From contig JAPKMV010000145.1 in the NCBI GenBank assembly GCA_026645635.1, positions 1 through 7,601 on the forward strand: DNA of 7,601 nt. The letters run 5' to 3'. Positions within the stretch are counted from its first letter, which is position 1, and each line of letters opens with the position of its first letter. The translations under genes and the position numbers were made by a program. Below are positions 1-5,222 of this stretch, piece by piece. Source of the DNA: Caldilineaceae bacterium (GTDB lineage Bacteria > Chloroflexota > Anaerolineae > Caldilineales > Caldilineaceae). Under the pieces are notes generated by a model, which worked only from the letters and a program-made list of their open reading frames with translations, made no database searches and was not told where the DNA came from.

Positions 1-61
1 CCATCGGGCTGGCGTAGCGCGCCGCGCCCAGCTTGTCGATTGAGAAGTCTAGATCGGTCAT
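1..61 (-). CDS. 5' end of an unidentified protein-coding gene (partial)
   Basis: An ATG on the minus strand (complement of 59-61) opens a frame that stays open to the window edge, giving about 20 residues that begin MTDLDFSIDKLGAARYAS. A good ribosome binding site, GGAAG (complement of 69-73), sits 7 bases before the ATG, and this is the main reason to treat it as a real start. The peptide is too short to recognise a family, and I assign no function. The gene runs in the same direction as the Ap4A phosphorylase gene behind it, but the hairpin repeat between them makes independent transcription as likely as an operon. Confidence 0.5.
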   Translation of the reverse strand, partial: MTDLDFSIDKLGAARYASPM

Positions 62-97
62 TGTTCGTCTTCCGTCGCTATGCTCGTAATGTGGGTT

Positions 98-196
98 GGA
101 ATAGACCGCGGATTTGGCGGATTAGGCGGATTTGCGCGGATAATGCAGAGGAATCCGCGAGAATCCGCCAAATCCGCGTCATCCGCGGTCTATTCC
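98..196. repeat. Hairpin-forming intergenic repeat built of GCGGATT units
   Basis: The outer arms GGAATAGACCGCGGAT (98-113) and ATCCGCGGTCTATTCC (181-196) are perfect 16-base inverted repeats. Inside, several copies of GCGGATT/GCGGATTT on the left face AATCCGC copies on the right, so the whole 99-bp element can fold into one long imperfect stem with a loop near 142-150. It resembles the short REP/MITE-like palindromic elements dispersed in many bacterial genomes; copy number cannot be seen from one window. It lies between two genes of the same direction and could act as a terminator or mRNA-stabilising hairpin for the upstream minus-strand gene, although no clear U-tract follows it. Confidence 0.8.
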
Positions 197-1126
197 CACC
201 TTCCCTTCCAGATCAGTCGCGCTACACACCCGTCGCAGCACTTCCAGCGGCCCCAGCCTGCGCAGGTGCGCCAGTTCCGCCGCATTGCGCACCAGCAGCG
301 AGCCGGCAAAGCCCAGCCCATTCACGCCGATGCCGTCGCACCGTTCCTGGCTGCGCAGCGCCAGCAGCATCCAGCGGTGGGTCAGCAGCAGATTGTAAGG
401 CCGCGGCCTGTCGCCGTCCCACGCCGCACACGCCGTGAGCAGCGCGCGGTAGGCATCCAGCAAATAGGCTGGCGCACCCGGATCGGCGACCAGCGCCGCA
501 GGATCGAACCAGACCAGGGCGTGGCGGAAGGGCAGCGCCGCGGCGGTGCAAAGCCGGCCCGGCTCCTGCGGCGGCCCCAGCAGGGCTTCACTCGGCACGG
601 CCACGCCGGTCGGGTCCAGCGGCAGCGGCACGACCTGAAGGTGCTTGTGCCGTTGGCTGGCGCCGGCGACCTTGCCGCCGTTATAGAAGCCGAGCGTCCC
701 ACCTACGCCCATGCACGTCCAGAGCGCAGCAAAATCGGCCAGCGTCAGCGCAGCGTCCTGCTCCTCGAAGGCGCGGGTCACCACCAGCAGATGCTGGCGC
801 ATGACGGGATACTTGTTCAGCAGCGCCAGGTGCGTCGGTGCGATGTCGGCCACAAAGAGCGCCGGCTCGTAGGGCAGGAACGGGTTGAAGGCGCGGTAAT
901 CGTGGTTGTCGGCAAAGGGGCTGCGCGTCAGTTTCTTGTCGAGCGCACGGGCGCCGCCGTCACCGTCCAGTTGATGAACCAAGAACTCGGCAGCGCCTGC
1001 GGGCAGATGGGTGATCAATGTGTGGATCGGCTGCAGCGCCCCGGTGGCCAACGCCTGCTGCGCCACCTGCTCCGCCCGCTCCCACAGCCATCCCTGCGCC
1101 CAGCGCTCCGTCTGCGTCCCGTCCAT
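179..1126 (-). CDS. Ap4A phosphorylase / ATP adenylyltransferase (HIT-like superfamily)
   Basis: This 315-residue cytosolic enzyme would split diadenosine tetraphosphate with phosphate into ATP and ADP (or act as an ADP/ATP adenylyltransferase), limiting a stress-linked dinucleotide. The family signatures are in the right order: NPFLPYEPALFV, then LLNKYPVMRQHLLVVTR, then FYNGGKVAGASQRHKHLQV, where His160-x-His162-x-Gln164 is the nucleotidyl-transfer motif with the catalytic histidine. The length matches bacterial and yeast Apa-type enzymes (about 300 residues). The chosen ATG starts MDGTQTERW. A longer frame back to 1195 exists, but its extra 23 residues look non-family, and a -10-like TATCAT lies just before the chosen ATG. 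No Shine-Dalgarno is visible. Oddity: the C-terminal residues GIDRG and the TGA stop are encoded by the right arm of the hairpin repeat, so the tail may be an insertion product. The family call is firm; the exact substrate direction is inference. Confidence 0.88.
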   Translation of the reverse strand: MDGTQTERWAQGWLWERAEQVAQQALATGALQPIHTLITHLPAGAAEFLVHQLDGDGGARALDKKLTRSPFADNHDYRAFNPFLPYEPALFVADIAPTHLALLNKYPVMRQHLLVVTRAFEEQDAALTLADFAALWTCMGVGGTLGFYNGGKVAGASQRHKHLQVVPLPLDPTGVAVPSEALLGPPQEPGRLCTAAALPFRHALVWFDPAALVADPGAPAYLLDAYRALLTACAAWDGDRPRPYNLLLTHRWMLLALRSQERCDGIGVNGLGFAGSLLVRNAAELAHLRRLGPLEVLRRVCSATDLEGKVGIDRG

Positions 1127-1132
1127 GCACCC

Positions 1133-1138
1133 ATGATA
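1133..1138 (-). promoter_or_regulatory. Possible -10 element of a leaderless Ap4A phosphorylase transcript
   Basis: The complement reads TATCAT, 5 of 6 matches to TATAAT, and ends 6 bases before the chosen ATG at 1126. Transcription would then begin at or next to the start codon, which agrees with the lack of a Shine-Dalgarno. There is no convincing -35 at the usual distance (ACGGCG at 17 bp), so support is modest. The same -10-to-ATG distance occurs at the better promoter before the gene at 1896-3065. Confidence 0.35.
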
Positions 1139-1204
1139 CCATGACCATGCTGTGGCGCCGTGATGGCGGGGGCACGAGACCGCAAATGCGGGCAATTGCA
1201 GCTA

Positions 1205-1232
1205 CACAGAGGGCACAGAGGACTCACGGAGA
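1205..1232. repeat. Short degenerate CACAGAGG tandem repeat
   Basis: CACAGAGG occurs at 1205-1212 and 1214-1221 with 9-bp spacing, followed by a decayed copy (CACGGAGA at 1225-1232). Similar CACAGAGG-type runs are familiar as dispersed intergenic filler in several environmental bacterial phyla; that is from memory, not from a search. It lies between the Ap4A phosphorylase gene and the toxin-antitoxin promoter and may mark a junction of the inserted module. No function is claimed. The remaining intergenic bases from 1127 to 1307 hold only the promoters listed separately. Confidence 0.5.
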
Positions 1233-1258
1233 GAACATGGAAAGTAGGAACATTGCAG

Positions 1259-1287
1259 TTGCGTCTCTGATCTCAAATCGCTATACT
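1259..1287 (+). promoter_or_regulatory. Sigma70-type promoter of the toxin-antitoxin operon
   Basis: TTGCGT (1259-1264) and TATACT (1282-1287) are separated by 17 bp. The -10 matches consensus at 5 of 6 bases, the -35 at 3 of 6. Transcription would start near 1294, leaving a leader of only about 14 bases that is nearly filled by the Shine-Dalgarno. A short promoter right before the antitoxin is what an autorepressed type II module needs, but I see no clear inverted operator here. Confidence 0.55.
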
Positions 1288-1294
1288 GGGCTTC

Positions 1295-1301
1295 AGGAGG
1301 T
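1295..1301 (+). promoter_or_regulatory. Strong Shine-Dalgarno of the antitoxin gene
   Basis: AGGAGGT is a full consensus match placed 6 bases before the ATG at 1308, and it fixes that start. It is much stronger than the sites of the other genes in this window, consistent with the need to make antitoxin in excess of toxin. Confidence 0.8.
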
Positions 1302-1307
1302 CTAGCC

Positions 1308-1544
1308 ATGCTGAGAACTTTGCAAGTGACATTGAGCGACACACTGCTCCAACAGATCGAACAACGATCAAAACTGCTTGGCATGGCGCCAAGTGAATAT
1401 GTGCAGAATGCACTCAAGCGCGTGTTGAGTGAATGGACGTCAACCGATCTGGAACGTTTGGAGATTGAAGCGTACAAACGCCAACCTGTCGAACCAGGTG
1501 AATTTGACGTTTGGGCGGATGAACAGTCCTGGGGTGATTCATGA
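1308..1544 (+). CDS. mazE: Ribbon-helix-helix antitoxin of a MazEF-type module
   Basis: This 78-residue protein is the antitoxin partner of the MazF-like toxin it overlaps. Residues 3-45 (a TLQVTLSD strand followed by two helices ending in YVQNALKRVLSEW) have the pattern of a ribbon-helix-helix DNA-binding domain, as in Bacillus-type MazE rather than the AbrB-type E. coli MazE. The acidic C-terminal tail (GEFDVWADEQSWGD) is the part expected to bind and block the toxin. The RHH domain would also repress its own promoter just upstream. Its stop overlaps the toxin start as ATGA (1541-1544), giving translational coupling. The base composition is visibly less GC-rich than in neighbouring genes, suggesting recent acquisition. 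The fold call comes from sequence pattern and gene context. Confidence 0.82.
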   Translation: MLRTLQVTLSDTLLQQIEQRSKLLGMAPSEYVQNALKRVLSEWTSTDLERLEIEAYKRQPVEPGEFDVWADEQSWGDS

Positions 1545-1876
1545 CGCGTGGCGAGGTGCGCTGGTATGAATTCCAGCCGCCGGACAAGCGCCGCCCGGTT
1601 CTGATCTTAACGCGCAGTGCTGTCATTCCTTTCCTTCACGACGTCACCATTGCCCCGATCACATCCACGATTCGTGGCATCCCTTCCGAAGTGAAACTTG
1701 GCGTCGAAGATGGCATGGCAAACGACTGTGCCGTCAATTTCCACCATGTGCAGACCGTTGCAAAGAACAAGCTGGGACGCCGTATCACCACACTCTCGCC
1801 GGAGAAAATGCAGGCGGTAGACCGGGCAATGTGCTTTGCACTCGGTGCAAACGAAGATAAGCCTGCCGACGCATAG
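1541..1876 (+). CDS. mazF: MazF/PemK-family endoribonuclease toxin
   Basis: This 111-residue protein is a sequence-specific mRNA interferase that, when freed from its antitoxin, cuts cellular RNA and halts growth. It shows the family landmarks: RGEVRWYEF at the start, KRRPVLILTR (residues 16-25), IAPITSTIRGIPSEV (37-51) and CAVNFHHVQTV (63-73). By pattern, Arg18 and Thr41 sit where the catalytic Arg25 and Thr48 of Bacillus subtilis MazF lie, so the toxin looks intact. The length is typical (about 110-120 residues). Translation is probably coupled to the antitoxin through the ATGA overlap, with only a weak GGGGTG site upstream. The recognition sequence cannot be read from the protein. It ends 19 bp from the convergent gene, with no visible terminator between them. 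Confidence 0.9.
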   Translation: MTRGEVRWYEFQPPDKRRPVLILTRSAVIPFLHDVTIAPITSTIRGIPSEVKLGVEDGMANDCAVNFHHVQTVAKNKLGRRITTLSPEKMQAVDRAMCFALGANEDKPADA

Positions 1877-1895
1877 GCGACAGAAATAGCTCAGT

Positions 1896-3065
1896 TTACA
1901 ACGCTCCTATTGGCACCTGCCCAGTGCCGAGCACGGCCACCTGATCGGGGGCAAACGGCGGTTCAAGCAGCAAGGGCGATTCCTGATAACAACGAAACAT
2001 GTCGGCGATGAAGTGCAGCCGCTCGGCGAGGTCACCCCAGTCGTCCGCGCCGCTGGCCGTCACAGCATCGGGCGTCGGGTCGACGGTGGCCAGCAGCGCT
2101 GCGAGTTCGGCGTCGTCGATGCGCGCCAGTGTGGCGGGGTATGGCGCCTTCAGGTCGCGCCCCAGCCGCAGATACGCGCCCCCGGCCAGCGTGATCGTCA
2201 TCAAATGCTCGGTGACGATCACGTGCGCGGCGGATCGCGCCCGCGCCACTGCGGCCGCTGCAATCTGCTCCACCAGCAGCGGCCGTCCCAGCAGCCGACG
2301 CAGGTAGAGCCAGGGCAGCGCCACCAGCCGCGGGTAGGGCAGCAACGCTGCGCCGAGTTGCAGCGCCACGCGCGATGCATCCGGGATCGGCGCGTCCAGC
2401 GCAGCCACGATCTCCGGCTGAAGGCGCGTCTGTTCGTGGAAGCCGATGGCGAGATTGGCAAAGAACAGATGCTCGGCGCGGGCTTTGGCATCGGCGGTAA
2501 AGAGCGCGGCGTAATAGCGGGCAAAGGCGCGGCGCAGATATTCCTGGCCGTCGGGCGGCGGGCCGGGGCGCAGTTCGGCGCAGAACGCCGCGATCTTGAC
2601 CTCATCCGGCGTCGCATCGTCCAGGCAGGTGGCGGCAAAAGCGGCAAAGATGCGCCCAATCTCGGCGAAAACCTTGCGATTGCCCCGCGCTACAGCCTCG
2701 CTGGCGCGGTCGAAGGGTGCGGTCGGGTCGAGCAATTCCCACAAGGTTGCGTTCGCTGCGGCTGCTGTAGGATCGTCCGGCGCTGCAGGTGCGGCAAGGG
2801 CGCCGGGCATCGGGCCGACGTTGTTCAGCGCCGGCGGGCTGGTGACGACGCGCTTGAGCGTCTGCCCCAGGTCATCTTTGCGGATAGTCTGCCCCGCCTG
2901 CTTCGAGGCCCAGGTGGCGTAGGTGCACCAGTTCGCCGCCGGCCCAGTGCGTTCAATCAGCCGCGCCGACAGTTCGTAGTAACACTGAGTGATCTGCAAG
3001 TTGCGCACCACCGGGTCGGCGCGGGCGGCGATGCGGTCGATATCGGCGACAGTGGGTATGGGCAT
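1896..3065 (-). CDS. Uncharacterised 389-residue protein, divergent from the CHAT operon
   Basis: I do not recognise the family. The N-terminus is the most distinctive part: RNLQITQCYYELSARL (about 21-36), then NWCTYATWASKQAGQTIR (45-62), dense in aromatic, Cys and Ser/Thr residues as expected of a conserved functional patch. Then comes a low-complexity Ala/Pro linker (roughly 80-105), followed by a mostly helical, Ala/Leu/Arg-rich body to the end. I see no signal peptide, membrane segment, P-loop or zinc-binding cluster, so it is probably cytosolic. The start MPIPTVADID is preferred over an upstream ATG at 3110, because a near-consensus promoter lies inside that longer frame and puts the transcript start at this ATG. 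Divergence from the CHAT/STAND operon through a shared control region raises the possibility of a linked role, which is inference only. Confidence 0.75.
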   Translation of the reverse strand: MPIPTVADIDRIAARADPVVRNLQITQCYYELSARLIERTGPAANWCTYATWASKQAGQTIRKDDLGQTLKRVVTSPPALNNVGPMPGALAAPAAPDDPTAAAANATLWELLDPTAPFDRASEAVARGNRKVFAEIGRIFAAFAATCLDDATPDEVKIAAFCAELRPGPPPDGQEYLRRAFARYYAALFTADAKARAEHLFFANLAIGFHEQTRLQPEIVAALDAPIPDASRVALQLGAALLPYPRLVALPWLYLRRLLGRPLLVEQIAAAAVARARSAAHVIVTEHLMTITLAGGAYLRLGRDLKAPYPATLARIDDAELAALLATVDPTPDAVTASGADDWGDLAERLHFIADMFRCYQESPLLLEPPFAPDQVAVLGTGQVPIGAL

Positions 3066-3071
3066 GGCAAA

Positions 3072-3100
3072 AGCATAGCGAGACAGACATCCACTGTCAA
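3072..3100 (-). promoter_or_regulatory. Near-consensus sigma70 promoter giving a leaderless mRNA
   Basis: Read on the minus strand, TTGACA (complement of 3095-3100) is a perfect -35 and TATGCT (complement of 3072-3077) a good -10, with the optimal 17-bp spacer. Only 6 bases separate the -10 from the ATG at 3065, so the usual start point (7 bases past the -10) falls on the A of the start codon. No Shine-Dalgarno exists before this ATG. The element therefore both decides the start codon and predicts leaderless translation. Confidence 0.72.
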
Positions 3101-3102
3101 GC

Positions 3103-3112
3103 ACATGCATGT
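3103..3112. promoter_or_regulatory. Perfect 10-bp palindrome between the divergent -35 boxes
   Basis: ACATGCATGT reads the same on both strands and fills most of the 15 bp between the -35 of the minus-strand promoter (to 3100) and the -35 of the plus-strand promoter (from 3116). A dimeric regulator bound here would touch both promoters at once. No candidate regulator gene for it is evident in the window. Confidence 0.4.
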
Positions 3113-3115
3113 CGG

Positions 3116-3144
3116 TTGTCGCAGCCGCGGCGCTGTGCTACTAT
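3116..3144 (+). promoter_or_regulatory. Predicted promoter of the CHAT/STAND operon
   Basis: TTGTCG (3116-3121) and TACTAT (3139-3144) are spaced by 17 bp. They match consensus at 3 and 4 of 6 bases, so this promoter is clearly weaker than the divergent one. Transcription would begin near 3151, leaving about a 58-base leader before the ATG at 3209. The alternative starts TTG 3116 and ATG 3143 fall within the promoter itself and would not be transcribed from it. Confidence 0.45.
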
Positions 3145-3156
3145 GTGCACACATAG
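3141..3156. promoter_or_regulatory. Inverted repeat over the plus-strand -10 and start point (operator candidate)
   Basis: CTATGTG (3141-3147) and CACATAG (3150-3156) form a 7-bp inverted repeat with a 2-bp centre. It overlaps the proposed -10 and transcription start, the classical place for a repressor to bind. It differs in sequence from the palindrome at 3103-3112, although both contain an ATG/CAT-type core. Confidence 0.42.
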
Positions 3157-3208
3157 TCAGACCGGCAGCAGTCCGCCCACTCTCGCACACGAGGCAGCCA
3201 TCTTTGCC

Positions 3209-5215
3209 ATGAACACGGCCATCCTGCGCATTGCAACGCCCGCCGCCGGCGCCGAAGAATATGCGATCACCCTGACGCTGCGCGACGAAGCCGGCCAGGA
3301 ACAGCCGTTGGCCGCGGCCACCTGCCCGCTTACCCTGGAGCCGCCGGGCATGGCCAATGCGCTCACCGCCGCGGCGCTGGTCGACCGCTTCGCCACAGCC
3401 CAAGGCCAGGACGAGGTGATCCGCACCATCGGCGTGCAGTTGCAGACGCTGCTCGCCGAGGTGGGAACCGCGCTTGCGGCGCTGCCGCCCGCCACCAATG
3501 TCCTCTTCGATATCGAGCCGCCCCTGCTGCGCCGCCTGCCGTGGGAACTGCTCTGGCATGACGGCGACCACCGCGCGCTCTTTCTCGACACGGAGCGGCC
3601 CATCTCCCGCGGCCATCTCGACCCTGCGCTGCCGCCCGCAGCGACCGAGTGGCCGGTGCGCATGTTGGTGGTCGTGGGCGCGCGCGAGGATGACAAGGAC
3701 GCCCTGCCCCAGCCCGAAGTGGAACGCATCTGGCGCAACCTGGCCGGTCGCGAGGCGGACGTCGACCTGCTGGTGCGCCGCCGCCCGCGCCGCGCCGACC
3801 TGGTGGCGGAGATTCGCAGCTTCCAGCCCCACATTCTCCACTTCATCGGCCACGGCGGCGCCGTCGACGAAGGCGATGCAGAGAGCGACGCCTATCTCGA
3901 ACTGGACAGCGACACGCCCGGCGCCAAACAGGCGTGGACCGCCACCGACATCCGCAACGATCTCAGCCAGGTGCGCGGCCTGCGCCTGGTCTTTCTCAAC
4001 GCCTGCCGCACCAGCGCCGCGGGCATGAACGGCCTGTGGACCGTCGCCGACGCCTTTCTCAAGTGCGGCGTGGCCGCGGTGGTCAGCATGCGCGCCGAGG
4101 TCACCGGCGCCGACGCGCACCTGGCGGCAACCGCCTTCTACGCGGCCCTGGCCGAGGGCAAACCCGTCGATGTGGCTGCGGCTCTTGCGCGTCAGCGCAT
4201 CGACCAGGAAAACGGCGGCAGCCTGAAGCGCCGGGAATGGGGCGCGCTCTGCCTGCAAGTGCAGACGCTGCCGGCGGCCGTGCTCTCGTTGGACGGCGGC
4301 GTCCCCGCCCGGCAGCGCAAATTCGTCAAGCTGCACCTGGCCAGCGCGCTGCACAAGGTCAACAATTTCATCAATCGCGTGCCGGAGCGCCGCGCCACCT
4401 GGCAGAGCGTCCGCCGCGAAGACGAGCCGCGGCTGGTCGCCATTGTCGGCGAAAGCAAGGTCGGCAAGACCGCGCTGGCGCAACTGCTCCTGGTGCGCTG
4501 TGCGCTCACCGATTGGTCGATTCGTTATGTCAATTTAGTACAGGAGCGCGAGCAGAACTTTTTGCGCGTGCTGCAACTGCTGCGCAGCGGTTCGCCGCTG
4601 AGCGCCAGCGCCAACGGTGGCGGCGATGAGACCGCCGACCCTCTCCTCGTGGAAGCGCTGCCCGACGACGCGTTTGCGGACTTCGACCAGTTGCTGGCGC
4701 AGCTTGCAGGGCCGCTGGCGCCCGGCGCGTCGCCGCCCGATGTGGTGCGCCAGCCCGCCAACCTGCAGAAACTCTTCGGCGCCTACCGCCAGGGACTCGA
4801 CCAGGCTATCACCGCGAGCGCCAAGCCGCGTATGTTGCTCGTGCTCGACCATCTCTACACGGTGCCTGCCAGCGAGTTTCGCATCCTGCGCCAGCACTTT
4901 CTGCGTGAGCACCTGATGAACGACGCGGCCAGGCTCCACATCGTGCTGCTGCTCCGCCCGGAAGATTTCACCGCCTTCCAATTGGCCGATTTCGGCGATC
5001 TCGTAGAGCGCATCGATCTGCCTCGCTTCCCGCTCCAGGCGTGGAACGAGCTTGCCTTTCAATACATGCTCCGCTACCTGGACGCCACCGTCGGCGAGGA
5101 CATCATCCGCACGTTGGTGCAGGTGAAAGCCCAGCGACTCGACGCCGCCAGTTGGACGCCCGACGAGCTGGATGCACTCCGCCGCGGCGCCTTCACGCTG
5201 CTGGGGTTACAGTGA
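3209..5215 (+). CDS. CHAT caspase-like protease fused to a P-loop NTPase
   Basis: This 668-residue protein has two parts. Residues 1 to about 375 form a CHAT domain of the caspase/separase clan: a beta-rich leader with the typical LPWELL segment (Trp112-Glu113), the catalytic histidine in HILHFIGHGG (His215) and the catalytic cysteine in VFLNACRTS (Cys266). The spacing is normal and both residues are present, so it should be an active Cys peptidase. From about 410, IVGESKVGKTA contains a P-loop (Gly414-Lys420-Thr421), and MLLVLDHLY gives Walker B Asp547, followed by His rather than an acidic residue. The C-terminus is helical. No signal peptide or membrane segment is seen. The start MNTAILRIA is chosen because upstream starts lie inside the promoter; a weak GAGG lies 14 bases before it. 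The next gene begins 7 bp after the stop, so the two are surely co-transcribed. Likely role: effector of an NTP-controlled conflict or cell-death module. The substrate is unknown. Confidence 0.85.
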   Translation: MNTAILRIATPAAGAEEYAITLTLRDEAGQEQPLAAATCPLTLEPPGMANALTAAALVDRFATAQGQDEVIRTIGVQLQTLLAEVGTALAALPPATNVLFDIEPPLLRRLPWELLWHDGDHRALFLDTERPISRGHLDPALPPAATEWPVRMLVVVGAREDDKDALPQPEVERIWRNLAGREADVDLLVRRRPRRADLVAEIRSFQPHILHFIGHGGAVDEGDAESDAYLELDSDTPGAKQAWTATDIRNDLSQVRGLRLVFLNACRTSAAGMNGLWTVADAFLKCGVAAVVSMRAEVTGADAHLAATAFYAALAEGKPVDVAAALARQRIDQENGGSLKRREWGALCLQVQTLPAAVLSLDGGVPARQRKFVKLHLASALHKVNNFINRVPERRATWQSVRREDEPRLVAIVGESKVGKTALAQLLLVRCALTDWSIRYVNLVQEREQNFLRVLQLLRSGSPLSASANGGGDETADPLLVEALPDDAFADFDQLLAQLAGPLAPGASPPDVVRQPANLQKLFGAYRQGLDQAITASAKPRMLLVLDHLYTVPASEFRILRQHFLREHLMNDAARLHIVLLLRPEDFTAFQLADFGDLVERIDLPRFPLQAWNELAFQYMLRYLDATVGEDIIRTLVQVKAQRLDAASWTPDELDALRRGAFTLLGLQ

Positions 5216-5222
5216 GGTTGCC

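Noticed and set aside
80..1144. Plus-strand open frame of 354 codons opposite the Ap4A phosphorylase gene
   Set aside because: It is a shadow of a confidently identified gene, and its product is Arg/Gln-rich low complexity that begins inside the hairpin repeat.
1205..1232. CRISPR-like array or toxin-antitoxin operator
   Set aside because: The units are 8 bp with no spacers, too short for CRISPR. They lie well upstream of the toxin-antitoxin promoter and are direct, not inverted, repeats.
1877..1895. Bidirectional terminator between the convergent toxin gene and the 389-residue gene
   Set aside because: The 19-bp gap contains no stem-loop with a T-tract on either strand.
3116..3208. Upstream TTG (3116) or ATG (3143) as the CHAT protein start
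   Set aside because: Both lie within the predicted promoter, and the added residues do not resemble the domain's beta-rich leader. ATG 3209 begins a natural CHAT-type N-terminus. Mapping the 5' end would settle it.
2013..3212. Plus-strand open frame of 399 codons opposite the unrecognised 389-residue gene
   Set aside because: The minus-strand frame has a strong promoter at its start and protein-like composition. The plus-strand product is Arg/Gly/Gln-rich without any motif and runs through the divergent promoter region.
2957..4483. Long minus-strand open frame of 508 codons opposite the CHAT gene
   Set aside because: It is antisense to clear CHAT catalytic motifs and the P-loop, its translation has no recognisable domain, and long antisense frames are common in GC-rich DNA. 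It also runs across the divergent promoters.
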